From contig NZ_RCIQ01000015.1 in assembly GCF_004000255.1 (NCBI RefSeq), forward strand, positions 59,482-123,481: a stretch of 64,000 nt of DNA, given 5' to 3'. Positions 17,122-27,770 of this stretch are shown in pieces; the first letter of the stretch is position 1; the number at the start of each line of letters is the position of its first letter. The DNA is from Nioella ostreopsis. Its GTDB lineage: Bacteria > Pseudomonadota > Alphaproteobacteria > Rhodobacterales > Rhodobacteraceae. Under the pieces are notes generated by a model. It did not search any database. It had not been told where the DNA came from and saw only the letters and a program-made list of their open reading frames with translations. The position numbers and the translations under genes were made by a program.

Positions 17122-17433
17122 ATGACCCGCCTCGCTTCTCTCTTTATCGCGCCCTTCGCGCTGCTGGTGCTGCCCGCCATGGCAGACGCGCAAACCGCCC
17201 GGACGATCTGTGCCGAACGCGACCAGATCGTCGGCACCCTGACCGGCTATTTCGGCGAAACCGCCCGCAGTTGGGGCATGGGCCCGGCAGGCCGCATCGT
17301 CGAAATCTTCGCGTCTGACGAAACCGGCACCTGGACGATCACCGTCACCGCCCCCGATGGCACCACCTGCCTGGTCGCATCCGGGAATTCATGGGAGGAT
17401 CTGGCCCGGGGTCCGGCTGGCGAGGCGACCTGA
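17122..17433 (+). CDS. Small secreted protein of unknown function
   Basis: The 103-residue protein has a clear Sec signal peptide (SLFIAPFALLVLPAMADA, cleavage likely after ADA near residue 23), two cysteines (residues near 30 and 83) that could form a disulfide, and no recognised domain. AAAGG lies about 8 bases before ATG 17122; the longer frame upstream is rejected. It is transcribed toward mdh, 244 bases before it. Confidence 0.7.
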   Translation: MTRLASLFIAPFALLVLPAMADAQTARTICAERDQIVGTLTGYFGETARSWGMGPAGRIVEIFASDETGTWTITVTAPDGTTCLVASGNSWEDLARGPAGEAT

Positions 17434-17659
17434 ACGCAGGCACCTTTCCCGCCAAAATGCGGTTAATAGCCTCCCATTTCACATTGTGGCATACATTTGC
17501 ATACATTTTGACCAGCCCGAGAACATGGATTTTTATTTTGATTCCAGCGCGTTATCCGCCTCATTCGCCGCAGTGCGGCAAGATGGGGCTTTCCGCCGCG
17601 CCGCAAGGCCCTTGCGCGACTCCCCTAGTGCGGCTAGGCCACTTGGCAACTTCAACTGA

Positions 17660-18640
<981 letters not shown>

Positions 18641-18664
18641 GCGAGTCCGATACGGTAAGCAAAG

Positions 18665-18687
18665 GGCAGCCTTCGGGCTGCCTTTTT
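18665..18687 (+). terminator. Terminator of mdh
   Basis: GGCAGCC-TTCG-GGCTGCC forms a 7-bp stem with a UUCG tetraloop, followed by TTTTT. Confidence 0.92.
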
Positions 18688-18717
18688 CGTTTCGGGATCA
18701 GTAGGGGCCAGCACAGC

Positions 18718-19464
18718 ATGTTCAAACCCGCCACCGGCATGCATTACCACCGGTTCCTGAGGAACCTGCACGAAACCACGCTGCTGGACTGGTACATGGA
18801 AATCGGCTGCCGGGACGGATCTTCCTTTGCGCCGGTCCGATCGAAAACCATCGCGGTTGACCCCTTCTTCCGGGTGGAGCGCAACGCGATCGGAGCCAAG
18901 CCCGCGCTGCATATCTTCCAGCAGACCAGCGACGATTTCTTCGCCAGCGGATTTCTGGACGCGCTCGACATTCGGCTGAGCCTGAGCTTTCTCGACGGGA
19001 TGCACCTGTTCGAGTACCTGCTGCGCGATGTCATCGAGACCGAAAAGCGGTCACGCCCCGAAGGCGTGATCATGATGCATGATTGCTGCCCCTTCGATCA
19101 CGAGATGACCACGCGCGATCTGGACAATATCCCCAAAGCGGCCTGGACCGGCGATGTGTGGAAACTGCTGCCGATCCTCCAGCAGTATCGCCCCGATCTG
19201 AAGATTGACGTGCTGGACTGCAAACCCACGGGCCTTGTGATGCTGTCCAACCTGGACCCGGACAATGCCGCCTTGTCGGAGGCCTATGATCAGATCCTCG
19301 CGGACTGGACGGATGTCACGCTGAAGGACCATGGCGCGGACCGCTTCTACGACAGTTTCGAGTATGTCAGCGCCCGCCGTCAGGCACGCGCTGGCCATCC
19401 GCTGTTGTCTGCGGTCAGACTGGATGACAGTGCCGGCTTTACCCCCGTCATGATGTCTTCCTGA
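18718..19464 (+). CDS. Class I SAM-dependent methyltransferase-like protein
   Basis: The 248-residue protein has a degenerate methyltransferase core: YMEIGCRDGSSF near residue 27 resembles the SAM-binding glycine loop, followed by TIAVDPFF (acidic motif), LSLSFLDGMHLFEYLLRD and GVIMMHDCCPFD, the order seen in Methyltransf_24-type enzymes that often modify surface sugars. Substrate is unknown. ATG 18718 has only a distant AGGGG; ATG 18739 is an alternative. It stands alone between the mdh terminator and the suc operator. Confidence 0.7.
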   Translation: MFKPATGMHYHRFLRNLHETTLLDWYMEIGCRDGSSFAPVRSKTIAVDPFFRVERNAIGAKPALHIFQQTSDDFFASGFLDALDIRLSLSFLDGMHLFEYLLRDVIETEKRSRPEGVIMMHDCCPFDHEMTTRDLDNIPKAAWTGDVWKLLPILQQYRPDLKIDVLDCKPTGLVMLSNLDPDNAALSEAYDQILADWTDVTLKDHGADRFYDSFEYVSARRQARAGHPLLSAVRLDDSAGFTPVMMSS

Positions 19465-19540
19465 GCGATCCCGATTGCCACCAATCCTGAGATATCAGTG
19501 ATTCGTCGCAGCCAGCCCCTTGAGAACAAGGGACTTCCCA

Positions 19541-19575
19541 TTTGTGATCACACCTTTTCCGACTGTGATCACAAA
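19541..19575 (+). promoter_or_regulatory. Twin palindromic operator upstream of sucC (TGTGATCACA type)
   Basis: Two exact copies of TGTGATCACA at 19543-19552 and 19564-19573 have centres 21 bp apart, the same geometry as at sdhC. The outer flanks are ATTTGTGATCACA and TGTGATCACAAATC. The pair lies about 110 bp upstream of the sucC start. Confidence 0.82.
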
Positions 19576-19682
19576 TCCGGCTTTTTTCGGCAAATGCCCG
19601 CCGAAACGGCAAAATGGCGTTTCTTTGCACGCATGACTTGTGCTTAGACGGACGGGACCAAGTAGCAACATGGGACAGTTTC

Positions 19683-20876
19683 ATGAACATTCATGAATAC
19701 CAGGCGAAGGCTTTGCTTCGCAATTACGGCGCCCCGGTCAGCGATGGCCGCGTGGTCCTGAGAGCTGAAGACGCCAAAACCGCAGCCGGTGAACTCGATG
19801 GCCCGCTTTGGGTGGTCAAGGCACAGATCCACGCGGGCGGCCGCGGCAAGGGTTCGTTCAAGGAAGCCGATGCAGGCGAAAAGGGCGGCGTGCGTCTGGC
19901 CAAATCGGTGGAAGAAGCCGCCGATGAAGCCAAAAGGATGCTGGGCCGCACCCTTGTGACCCACCAGACCGGCCCCGCCGGGAAGCAGGTCAACCGCATC
20001 TATATCGAAGACGGATCGGGCATCGAGACCGAGATGTATCTGGCCCTGCTGGTGGACCGCCAGACCAGCCGCATTTCCTTCGTCTGCTCGACCGAGGGCG
20101 GCATGGATATCGAAGAGGTCGCCGCCGCGACGCCTGAAAAGATCCTGTCCTTCTCCGTCGATCCCGCAACCGGATATCAGCCGTTCCACGGCCGCCGCGT
20201 TGCCTTCTCTCTCGGGCTGAAGGGCCCGCAGGTCAAGCAGTGCGTGGCGCTGATGGGGCTGCTCTACAAGGCCTTCACCGAGAAGGACATGGAGATGCTG
20301 GAGATCAACCCGCTGATCGTGACCGACAAGGGTGATCTGAAGGTGCTGGACGCCAAGGTCGGTTTCGACGGCAACGCCATCTACCGCCACCGTGACATCG
20401 CCGAACTGCGCGACGAGACCGAGGAAGACCCCAAGGAACTCGCCGCCTCCAAGTATGACCTGAACTACATCGCGCTCGACGGCGAGATCGGCTGCATGGT
20501 GAACGGCGCGGGCCTCGCCATGGCGACGATGGACATCATCAAGCTCTACGGCTCGGAGCCTGCCAACTTCCTCGACGTGGGCGGCGGTGCGACCAAGGAA
20601 AAGGTGACCGAAGCCTTCAAGATCATCACCTCGGACCCCAACGTGAAGGGCATCCTGGTGAACATCTTCGGCGGCATCATGCGCTGTGACATCATCGCCG
20701 AGGGCGTGGTGTCGGCCGTGAAGGAAGTGGGCCTTCAGGTTCCGCTGGTCGTCCGACTGGAAGGCACCAATGTCGAAAAGGGCAAAGAGATCATCAACAC
20801 CTCCGGCCTCAACGTGATCGCTGCCGACGACCTGAAGGACGGCGCGCAGAAGATCGTGGCGGCGGTCAAGGGGTGA
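19683..20876 (+). CDS. sucC: Succinyl-CoA synthetase beta subunit
   Basis: The 397-residue ATP-grasp subunit forms, with SucD, the enzyme making succinate and ATP/GTP from succinyl-CoA. It starts with [19 protein letters not shown], the invariant N-terminus, which fixes the start at 19683. Other landmarks are [17 protein letters not shown], and [15 protein letters not shown] near the C-terminus. It opens an operon that continues through an overlapping secreted-protein gene to sucD. Confidence 0.97.
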   Translation: MNIHEYQAKALLRNYGAPVSDGRVVLRAEDAKTAAGELDGPLWVVKAQIHAGGRGKGSFKEADAGEKGGVRLAKSVEEAADEAKRMLGRTLVTHQTGPAGKQVNRIYIEDGSGIETEMYLALLVDRQTSRISFVCSTEGGMDIEEVAAATPEKILSFSVDPATGYQPFHGRRVAFSLGLKGPQVKQCVALMGLLYKAFTEKDMEMLEINPLIVTDKGDLKVLDAKVGFDGNAIYRHRDIAELRDETEEDPKELAASKYDLNYIALDGEIGCMVNGAGLAMATMDIIKLYGSEPANFLDVGGGATKEKVTEAFKIITSDPNVKGILVNIFGGIMRCDIIAEGVVSAVKEVGLQVPLVVRLEGTNVEKGKEIINTSGLNVIAADDLKDGAQKIVAAVKG

Positions 20877-21400
20877 TCGCCCTGCGCGGCATAAACCGGG
20901 CTTCGGCCTCTTTGGCGTTGGTGGCGGTCTGTGCCGCCGCCGATGCCAAGGCTGATGGTGCGGTTGCGGACCGCGCCATCGCGGGCTTTGCCGCGCATTG
21001 CTTCGATCCCCGCCTCACGGCGGACCGGGTGTCAGACCTGCTTCACCCGACCGGAGCGCGGGTTGATTTCTATGACCTAGACCCATTCCTGACGGTTCCG
21101 GCCTCTCCGGTCATGGGACGCGCTGCGACAGAGGGCACCGACCGGCGCTGCGAGCTTGCCTTCGACGGCGACCATGCGGACCGTGCCGCCGAAGCCGCGC
21201 TTGCGGCACTGGCGGCGGAAGGCATCGACACCCCGGCAGATATCCCCGCCAGCCATGGCGCAACGCCCGGCACCGTCCTTCTGGGCGCACGCCAGCTGAA
21301 CCCTGTCCGCGTGGCGGTTGTTCATGTGGGCACGCGCCCCGGCCCGAACGGGATCGAGACATTCCTGAACGTGGAGCGGCTGATGCCGTCCGCGAACTGA
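20873..21400 (+). CDS. Secreted protein of unknown function overlapping sucC
   Basis: The 175-residue protein begins at GTG 20873, overlapping the sucC stop by four bases (GTGA), which suggests translational coupling. It has an N-terminal hydrophobic signal ([13 protein letters not shown]) and no recognised domain. Its position between sucC and sucD implies constitutive co-expression with the TCA enzyme but gives no function. Confidence 0.6.
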   Translation: MIALRGINRASASLALVAVCAAADAKADGAVADRAIAGFAAHCFDPRLTADRVSDLLHPTGARVDFYDLDPFLTVPASPVMGRAATEGTDRRCELAFDGDHADRAAEAALAALAAEGIDTPADIPASHGATPGTVLLGARQLNPVRVAVVHVGTRPGPNGIETFLNVERLMPSAN

Positions 21401-21416
21401 GGAAGGGGGAGCAGAC

Positions 21417-22466
21417 GTGACCGATCAGCGGCCCATCTCCCATCCTTCGGGAAAGCGCGAGCGCTGTATCGTGCATATGGGCCTGAACAAGACCGGATCC
21501 ACCACCTTGCAGGGCTGGTTGCAGATCAACCGGGCAGCGCTGCGCGATCAGGGCATCTGGTATGACAGCCTTGAACCCCATGGCGGCCCGCATCTGTCGA
21601 CCGCCGTTGGTTGGACGATCTATGCCCATTCGCAACGCACCAACTACGTCCCGGGTGGCTGGCAGGCGCAGTCATACCGAATTCGGAGCCGCGCTGACCT
21701 GCAGGAACGGCTGGACCAGTTCCTAACCGGTGTCGAAGCCACCTTTCCTCCGCACGGCGAAGGCACTTATCTGACCTCGTCCGAACATATCGGGGCAGGT
21801 ATTAAGAATGTGCCTGAGATGGAGAAGCTGCACAATTGGTTTGCCACACGCTTTAGTGAGGTGCGCTATGTGGTCTATATCCGCGAGCAGACCGATTGGG
21901 TTGCGAGCGCCTATGTGCAGGCGGTCAGGTCTGGCACGACGGACAGCCTTGATGCCTATATCGAACGCTTCGGGTTAAACGATTATCACGCGCTGATCAA
22001 AAAATGGCGCGGCGTCGCGGGGGACGAGAATGTCGATGTGCGGCTCTTCGACCGGGCGGCTTTCGAAGGCGGCGACCTGATTGACGATTTCGCCCATGCC
22101 ATCGGCGCCGATGCCAGCCAGACCCGTCGCCCTTCGCGGCTCAACGACTCCATGCCGCTCTATCAGCTTCACCTGCTGCTCTGGACCAGCCGCCTTTTCG
22201 GTAAAGCCATCGAAAAGCTGGGACTGATCCGCGCCCAGCGCCGCTTCTACAGCCGCAACATGCCTTTCCTTTTCGGCAGCAAGCGCCTGCGTCTCAGCCC
22301 GGAACAGGCGGCGCGCGTGCGGGCGATGAATGCCGACAGCAACGAAGCGCTTCGCGCGCTTGCCTTTCCCGCAGCGGACAGCCTGTTTCCGGGCGCCTCT
22401 GCATCTCAATCACCCCGGTCCGCGCCAGGCGCGGCCGCAGCAATCCCGCAAGTGACAGGACAATAA
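21417..22466 (+). CDS. Sulfotransferase-like protein inside the suc operon
   Basis: The 349-residue protein shows [19 protein letters not shown] near residues 17-35, matching the PAPS-binding loop of bacterial sulfotransferases (H-x-G-x-x-K-T-G-S-T-x-L-Q). [20 protein letters not shown] further on matches their 3'-phosphate-binding R...S motif. The acceptor is unknown, perhaps a surface glycan. Start GTG 21417 has GGGGGA 6 bases upstream. The last ~35 residues are Ala/Pro/Ser-rich and probably disordered. It ends one base before sucD. Confidence 0.75.
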   Translation: MTDQRPISHPSGKRERCIVHMGLNKTGSTTLQGWLQINRAALRDQGIWYDSLEPHGGPHLSTAVGWTIYAHSQRTNYVPGGWQAQSYRIRSRADLQERLDQFLTGVEATFPPHGEGTYLTSSEHIGAGIKNVPEMEKLHNWFATRFSEVRYVVYIREQTDWVASAYVQAVRSGTTDSLDAYIERFGLNDYHALIKKWRGVAGDENVDVRLFDRAAFEGGDLIDDFAHAIGADASQTRRPSRLNDSMPLYQLHLLLWTSRLFGKAIEKLGLIRAQRRFYSRNMPFLFGSKRLRLSPEQAARVRAMNADSNEALRALAFPAADSLFPGASASQSPRSAPGAAAAIPQVTGQ

Positions 22467-22467
22467 A

Positions 22468-23349
22468 ATGGCCGTACTCGTAGATGAAAACACCAAGGTG
22501 ATCTGTCAGGGCTTTACCGGCTCGCAAGGCACCTTCCACTCTGAACAGGCCATCGCCTATGGCACCAAGATGGTCGGCGGCGTGACGCCCGGCAAAGGTG
22601 GCATGACCCATCTGGACCTGCCCGTGTTCGACAGCGTTCACGAAGCCAAGCATGTGACCGAGGCCAACGCGTCGGTGATCTACGTGCCGCCGCCCTTCGC
22701 CGCCGATTCGATCCTCGAAGCCATCGACGCCGAGATGGAGCTGATCATCTGCATCACCGAAGGCATCCCGGTTCTGGACATGATGCGCGTCAAGCGCGCG
22801 CTGGAAGGCTCCTCCTCCAAGCTGATCGGCCCCAACTGCCCCGGCATCATTACCCCCGACGCCTGCAAGATCGGCATCATGCCCGGCCATATCCACAAGC
22901 GTGGCTCCGTCGGTGTCGTGTCCCGCTCGGGCACCCTGACCTATGAGGCCGTGAAGCAGACCACCGATGTGGGTCTGGGCCAGTCCACCTGTGTGGGCAT
23001 CGGCGGCGACCCGATCAAGGGGACCGAGCATATCGACGTGCTGGAATGGTTCCTGGCCGATGACGAGACCGAGTCGATCATCATGATCGGGGAAATCGGT
23101 GGCTCGGCCGAAGAAGACGCCGCCCAGTTCCTCGCCGATGAGAAGAAGCGCGGCCGCTGGAAGCCGACCGCAGGCTTCATCGCAGGCCGCACCGCGCCTC
23201 CGGGCCGCCGCATGGGCCATGCCGGCGCCATCGTCGCCGGTGGCAAGGGCGGCGCCGAAGACAAGATCGAAGCCATGCAGTCCGCCGGTATCGTCGTGGC
23301 CGAAAGCCCCGCCGGTCTGGGTGAGGCTGTGCTGAAGGCGATTGGATAA
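22468..23349 (+). CDS. sucD: Succinyl-CoA synthetase alpha subunit
   Basis: The 293-residue subunit carries the phosphohistidine in [12 protein letters not shown] near residue 250 and the CoA-binding [12 protein letters not shown] at the N-terminus, with [10 protein letters not shown] and [13 protein letters not shown]. It starts one base after the sulfotransferase-like gene, with AGGA embedded in that gene's end. A hairpin follows. Confidence 0.97.
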   Translation: MAVLVDENTKVICQGFTGSQGTFHSEQAIAYGTKMVGGVTPGKGGMTHLDLPVFDSVHEAKHVTEANASVIYVPPPFAADSILEAIDAEMELIICITEGIPVLDMMRVKRALEGSSSKLIGPNCPGIITPDACKIGIMPGHIHKRGSVGVVSRSGTLTYEAVKQTTDVGLGQSTCVGIGGDPIKGTEHIDVLEWFLADDETESIIMIGEIGGSAEEDAAQFLADEKKRGRWKPTAGFIAGRTAPPGRRMGHAGAIVAGGKGGAEDKIEAMQSAGIVVAESPAGLGEAVLKAIG

Positions 23350-23359
23350 ACACACTTTC

Positions 23360-23388
23360 GCGCAGGGCGGGGATGGCCCGCCTTGCGC
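23360..23388 (+). terminator. Hairpin after sucD
   Basis: GCGCAGGGCGGG (23360-23371) pairs with CCCGCCTTGCGC (23377-23388) with one wobble. It lacks a T tract, so it is a possible partial terminator or processing point. Confidence 0.5.
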
Positions 23389-23541
23389 CCGACCCACGGA
23401 CAGCATGTTGAGATTTCCAGACAGCTACAATCCCGGTTTTTTCAAGGCGCCCTTTTCCAAGGGGCGGGCGTCATCGGTCTTGTATTGGCTGCGTCATCCG
23501 GCTGGTCACGCGCACCCGAATAGCGCCGCATGGGGGCACCG

Positions 23542-24069
23542 ATGACCCCTGTCCAAGCCACAAAAACCTGCCTGCAAACCCCTTTCAGACTGACGGGCCG
23601 CGCCGCGCGGTCCGAGTTCTGGGGTTTCATGCTGATCCTTGTGGGGATGGGGGTGCTGGCCGTCGCCCTTGACCGGCTGTTCTTTACCCGTGTGCTGATC
23701 GACACCGTCAGCGATACCCGCCTGGGCACCACCAGCCGTCACCCGGTCCTGAAGCTCTGGTCGCTGGTGGCTTTGGTGCTGATGATCCCGGCCGCAGTGC
23801 GCCGCCTGCACGACATCGACTATCGCGGCTGGTGGCTGATGATGACCCCGCCGGTGTTTCTGGTGCTGGGAGTCACCTTCATTCTCGCCGTTTCCTCGGC
23901 GATGTCGACGATGCCCCGCTCTGCGGCCGCACGAATGGCCGAAACCCTGTTTCCGATTGCCGCAGCGGCCTTCCTCTTCGTCATTGCGCTGACCATCTTT
24001 CTGCTGGCCCGCAAGTCGACACCCGGCCCCAACCGCTTTGGCCCCAACCAGAAAGAGCGTGTCCAATGA
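23542..24069 (+). CDS. DUF805 family membrane protein
   Basis: The predicted inner-membrane protein of 175 residues has the family hallmarks FRLTGRAARSEFWGF near the N-terminus, AAVRRLHDIDYRGWW centrally and PGPNRFGPN at the end, with about four membrane helices. Start 23542 follows GGGGGCACCG; an ATG at 23530 would add four residues. Function is unknown. It lies between sucD and sucA and overlaps the next gene by four bases (ATGA). Confidence 0.85.
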   Translation: MTPVQATKTCLQTPFRLTGRAARSEFWGFMLILVGMGVLAVALDRLFFTRVLIDTVSDTRLGTTSRHPVLKLWSLVALVLMIPAAVRRLHDIDYRGWWLMMTPPVFLVLGVTFILAVSSAMSTMPRSAAARMAETLFPIAAAAFLFVIALTIFLLARKSTPGPNRFGPNQKERVQ

Positions 24070-24755
24070 CTCCATTTCGCTCCGGCATTAAGACTCACGC
24101 GCCGCGCGCCGCTACCACTGGGTTTAGCCTGCTGCGCAGCGCCGTCGCGGCTTGGGCCATGCTGTGCTTTGCAAGCGCTGCGGCCGTGGCAGCGCCAGCA
24201 GAAACCGACCCGATCTACGCCCCTTGCCTGACAGGCCATACGGATATAGACGCCTATGCCGCCGAAATGGAGGGGCATGGCTGGGAACAGCTGGCAGCGG
24301 ACAGCCCGGAAAGAGCCGAGGCTGTCGCAACGGTGGCCCAACCCGGACTTGCGGTGGCAAGGCTGACCCGCGCATTTGAAGGCATGGGCGATGTCAGCGT
24401 CTTCCTGGACCGGGCCGCAAGATGGGGCGCGCTCCAGTACCGGGCCCCGGCGCACGTGTTCCGTCGCGACGGCGTGTCGGCGAGTGTTCTTCTTCTGCCT
24501 GACAGCACAAATTCGGTCAGATTGTCGTGCGTTTTTGCGGCACCAAACCTGCCTGAAGCCACTGAAATTCTTGGCGACCGTGACGCGCTGCCCGGTTTCG
24601 CCTTCTCATCCGCACTCGTCGAACCGGACGGCACCGACGAGACTGACGGCCCTCGCGTCGCCGCCTTGCGGTTCGAAGGTCCAGCGCTTCTGACCGCCTT
24701 GCTGACCGGTCGGCACGCCATATTCGTAGATTGGAGCATTGAGGTATCCGAATGA
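24066..24755 (+). CDS. Exported protein of unknown function
   Basis: The 229-residue protein begins at the ATGA overlap with the DUF805 gene. It has an N-terminal stretch with a hydrophobic core (AVAAWAMLCFASAAAVAAPA) fitting a signal peptide cleaved near residue 42. The mature part has two cysteines and no recognised domain. It is likely co-transcribed with the DUF805 gene and lies 53 bases before sucA. Confidence 0.6.
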   Translation: MTPFRSGIKTHAPRAATTGFSLLRSAVAAWAMLCFASAAAVAAPAETDPIYAPCLTGHTDIDAYAAEMEGHGWEQLAADSPERAEAVATVAQPGLAVARLTRAFEGMGDVSVFLDRAARWGALQYRAPAHVFRRDGVSASVLLLPDSTNSVRLSCVFAAPNLPEATEILGDRDALPGFAFSSALVEPDGTDETDGPRVAALRFEGPALLTALLTGRHAIFVDWSIEVSE

Positions 24756-24808
24756 CACATCGCTTCCGTCCGCTCCCCTATTTCACCGCCGATTGAGGTT
24801 CAAATCTG

Positions 24809-27769
24809 ATGACCGAGCAAAGCCCCAACGACCTATTCCAGGCCTCCAGCTTCATGCAGGGCCACAACGCGGAATATCTGGAACAGCTCTATGCCCAGTA
24901 TGCCAACGATCCCAATGCGGTCGATGCGGCGTGGCAGGAGTTCTTCCGCGCCCTTGGCGATGCGGAACCCGATGTGAAGGCAGAGGCCGCTGGCCCCTCC
25001 TGGGCGCGCGCCGACTGGCCGCCTGCGCCCAATGATGATCTGACCGGGGCGCTGACCGGCGAATGGCCTGCACAGGCCGAGGCAAAGGGTGCCGAGAAGA
25101 AGATCCGCGAAAAGGCGGCGGAAAAGGGCATTGAGGTGACTGATGAGGTCATCAAGCGCGCGGTTCTGGATTCGATCCGCGCCCTGATGATCATCCGCGC
25201 CTACCGGATCCGGGGCCATCTGGTGGCCGATCTCGATCCGCTCGGCATGCGCAGCCAGACCCCGCACCCGGAACTGGACCCGAAATCCTACGGCTTCACC
25301 GAAGGTGACATGGATCGCCCGATCTTCATCGACAATGTGCTTGGCCTGCAGGTCGCGTCGATGCGCCAGATCGTGGACATCGTGAAGCGCACCTATTGCG
25401 GCACCTTCGCGCTGCAATACATGCATATCTCAAACCCCGAAGAAGCCGGCTGGCTGAAGGAGCGGATCGAGGGGTTCGGCAAGGAAATCGCCTTCACCCG
25501 CGAGGGCCGCAAGGCGATCCTGAACAAGCTGGTCGAGGCCGAGGGCTTCGAGAAATTCCTGCATGTCAAATACATGGGCACCAAGCGTTTCGGCCTTGAT
25601 GGCGGCGAGGCGCTGATCCCCGCGATGGAACAGATCATCAAGCGCGGCGGCAATCTCGGACTGAAGGAAATCGTCATCGGCATGCCCCACCGCGGCCGTC
25701 TGTCGGTTCTGGCCAATGTGATGGGCAAGCCCTACCGCGCGATCTTCAACGAGTTTCAGGGCGGCAGCTTCAAGCCCGAGGACGTGGATGGCTCTGGCGA
25801 TGTGAAATATCACCTCGGGGCCTCCAGCGACCGGACCTTCGACGACAATTCCGTGCACCTCAGCCTGACCGCCAACCCCTCGCACCTGGAGGCGGTGAAC
25901 CCCGTGGTTCTGGGCAAGGTCCGCGCCAAGCAGGATCAGCTGAACGACGAGGAACGCCGCGCGGTTCTGCCGGTGCTGTTGCATGGCGATGCGGCCTTTG
26001 CAGGTCAGGGCGTGGTGGCCGAGGGCTTTGGCCTCTCCGGCCTCAAGGGTCACAAGACCGGCGGCACCATGCATATCGTGGTGAACAACCAGATCGGCTT
26101 TACCACCGCGCCGCATTTCAGCCGCTCCAGCCCCTATCCCACGGATATCGCGTTGATGGTGGAAGCCCCGATCTTCCACGTGAATGGCGACGATCCCGAG
26201 GCCGTGGTGCATGCCGCCAAGGTCGCCACCGAGTTCCGCCAGAAGTTCGGCAAGGACGTGGTGCTGGATATCTTCTGTTATCGCCGGTTCGGTCATAACG
26301 AGGGCGACGAGCCCATGTTCACCAACCCGATCATGTACAAGAAGATCAAGAGCCATAAGACCACCCTTCAGCTCTACACAGAACGGCTGGTCAAGGACGG
26401 GTTGATCCCCGAGGGCGAGATCGAGGACATGAAGGCCGCGTTCCAAGCCTATCTGAACGAGGAGTTCGAGGCCGGCAAGGAATTCAAGCCCAACAAGGCC
26501 GACTGGCTGGACGGGCGCTGGTCGCATCTGGACAAGAAGGGCGAGGAATACCAGCGCGGCGAGACCGCCATCGCGCCGGAAACCTTCGCGGAAATCGGCC
26601 GCGCGCTGACCACCGCGCCGGACGGCTTCAACCTGCACCGGACCGTGGGCCGCCTTCTGGAAACCAAGAAGCAGATGTTCGAGACCGGCGAAGGCTTTGA
26701 CTGGGCCACCGCCGAGGCGCTGGCCTTCGGCTCGCTTCTGACCGAGGGTTACCCGGTTCGCCTTGCCGGGCAGGACGCCACGCGCGGCACCTTCTCGCAA
26801 CGCCATTCCGGTCTGATCGACCAGGACAGCGAAGACCGCTACTATCCCTTGAACCACATCCGCGAAGGGCAGGCGCAATACGACGTCATCGACTCGATGC
26901 TGTCGGAATACGCGGTGCTTGGCTTCGAATACGGCTATTCGCTGGCCGAACCCAATGCGCTGGTCCTTTGGGAAGCGCAGTTCGGCGACTTCGCCAATGG
27001 CGCGCAGATCATGTTCGACCAGTTCATCAGCTCGGGCGAACGCAAATGGCTGCGCATGTCAGGCCTTGTCATGCTGCTGCCCCATGGCTTCGAAGGCCAG
27101 GGGCCGGAACACAGCTCCGCCCGGCTGGAACGCTTCCTGCAAATGTGCGCCGAGGATAACTGGATCGTGGCGAACTGCACGACGCCCGCGAACTACTTCC
27201 ACATCCTGCGCCGCCAGATCCACCGCGACTACCGCAAGCCGCTGGTGCTGATGACGCCGAAATCGCTGCTGCGCCACAAGCTGGCGGTGTCCAAGACCGA
27301 GGAAATGACCACCGGGTCCAGCTTCCACCGCGTATTGTGGGACGATGCCCAGTACGGCAATTCCGATACGCAATTGGTGGCCGACGACAAGATCAAGCGC
27401 GTGGTGATGTGTTCGGGCAAGGTCTATTTCGACCTGCTGGAAGAACGCGATGCGCGGGGCCTCGACGATGTCTACCTGATGCGTCTGGAACAGTTCTATC
27501 CCTTCCCGGCGCTCAGCCTGATGAAGGAACTGGAACGCTTCAAGCAGGCCGAAATGGTCTGGTGTCAGGAAGAGCCAAAGAACCAGGGTGCCTGGAGCTT
27601 CGTGGAACCCAATATCGAATGGGTCCTCAGCCGCATCGGCGCCAAACACACACGGCCCGCCTATGCCGGCCGCAACGCCTCTGCCTCGCCCGCCACGGGC
27701 CTGGCCAGCCAGCACAAAGCACAGCAAGCCGCGCTCGTGAACGACGCGCTTACCATCGAGGGGAAATAA
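24809..27769 (+). CDS. sucA: 2-oxoglutarate dehydrogenase E1 component
   Basis: The 986-residue thiamine-diphosphate enzyme decarboxylates 2-oxoglutarate and transfers succinyl to E2. The N-terminal region has [16 protein letters not shown], the first conserved segment of Suc[28 protein letters not shown] (ThDP/Mg site), VNNQIGFTT and [11 protein letters not shown] are all present, as is [19 protein letters not shown] later. The stop is directly followed by sucB, so E1 and E2 are co-expressed. Confidence 0.98.
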   Translation: MTEQSPNDLFQASSFMQGHNAEYLEQLYAQYANDPNAVDAAWQEFFRALGDAEPDVKAEAAGPSWARADWPPAPNDDLTGALTGEWPAQAEAKGAEKKIREKAAEKGIEVTDEVIKRAVLDSIRALMIIRAYRIRGHLVADLDPLGMRSQTPHPELDPKSYGFTEGDMDRPIFIDNVLGLQVASMRQIVDIVKRTYCGTFALQYMHISNPEEAGWLKERIEGFGKEIAFTREGRKAILNKLVEAEGFEKFLHVKYMGTKRFGLDGGEALIPAMEQIIKRGGNLGLKEIVIGMPHRGRLSVLANVMGKPYRAIFNEFQGGSFKPEDVDGSGDVKYHLGASSDRTFDDNSVHLSLTANPSHLEAVNPVVLGKVRAKQDQLNDEERRAVLPVLLHGDAAFAGQGVVAEGFGLSGLKGHKTGGTMHIVVNNQIGFTTAPHFSRSSPYPTDIALMVEAPIFHVNGDDPEAVVHAAKVATEFRQKFGKDVVLDIFCYRRFGHNEGDEPMFTNPIMYKKIKSHKTTLQLYTERLVKDGLIPEGEIEDMKAAFQAYLNEEFEAGKEFKPNKADWLDGRWSHLDKKGEEYQRGETAIAPETFAEIGRALTTAPDGFNLHRTVGRLLETKKQMFETGEGFDWATAEALAFGSLLTEGYPVRLAGQDATRGTFSQRHSGLIDQDSEDRYYPLNHIREGQAQYDVIDSMLSEYAVLGFEYGYSLAEPNALVLWEAQFGDFANGAQIMFDQFISSGERKWLRMSGLVMLLPHGFEGQGPEHSSARLERFLQMCAEDNWIVANCTTPANYFHILRRQIHRDYRKPLVLMTPKSLLRHKLAVSKTEEMTTGSSFHRVLWDDAQYGNSDTQLVADDKIKRVVMCSGKVYFDLLEERDARGLDDVYLMRLEQFYPFPALSLMKELERFKQAEMVWCQEEPKNQGAWSFVEPNIEWVLSRIGAKHTRPAYAGRNASASPATGLASQHKAQQAALVNDALTIEGK

Positions 27770-27770
27770 G

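Noticed and set aside
15398..17125. A 575-codon plus-strand frame across nnrU and mcl2
   Set aside because: Opposite to two recognised genes; His/Gly-rich composition typical of shadows.
25430..26878. A 482-codon minus-strand frame inside sucA
   Set aside because: Antisense shadow of a conserved TCA gene with no recognisable domain.
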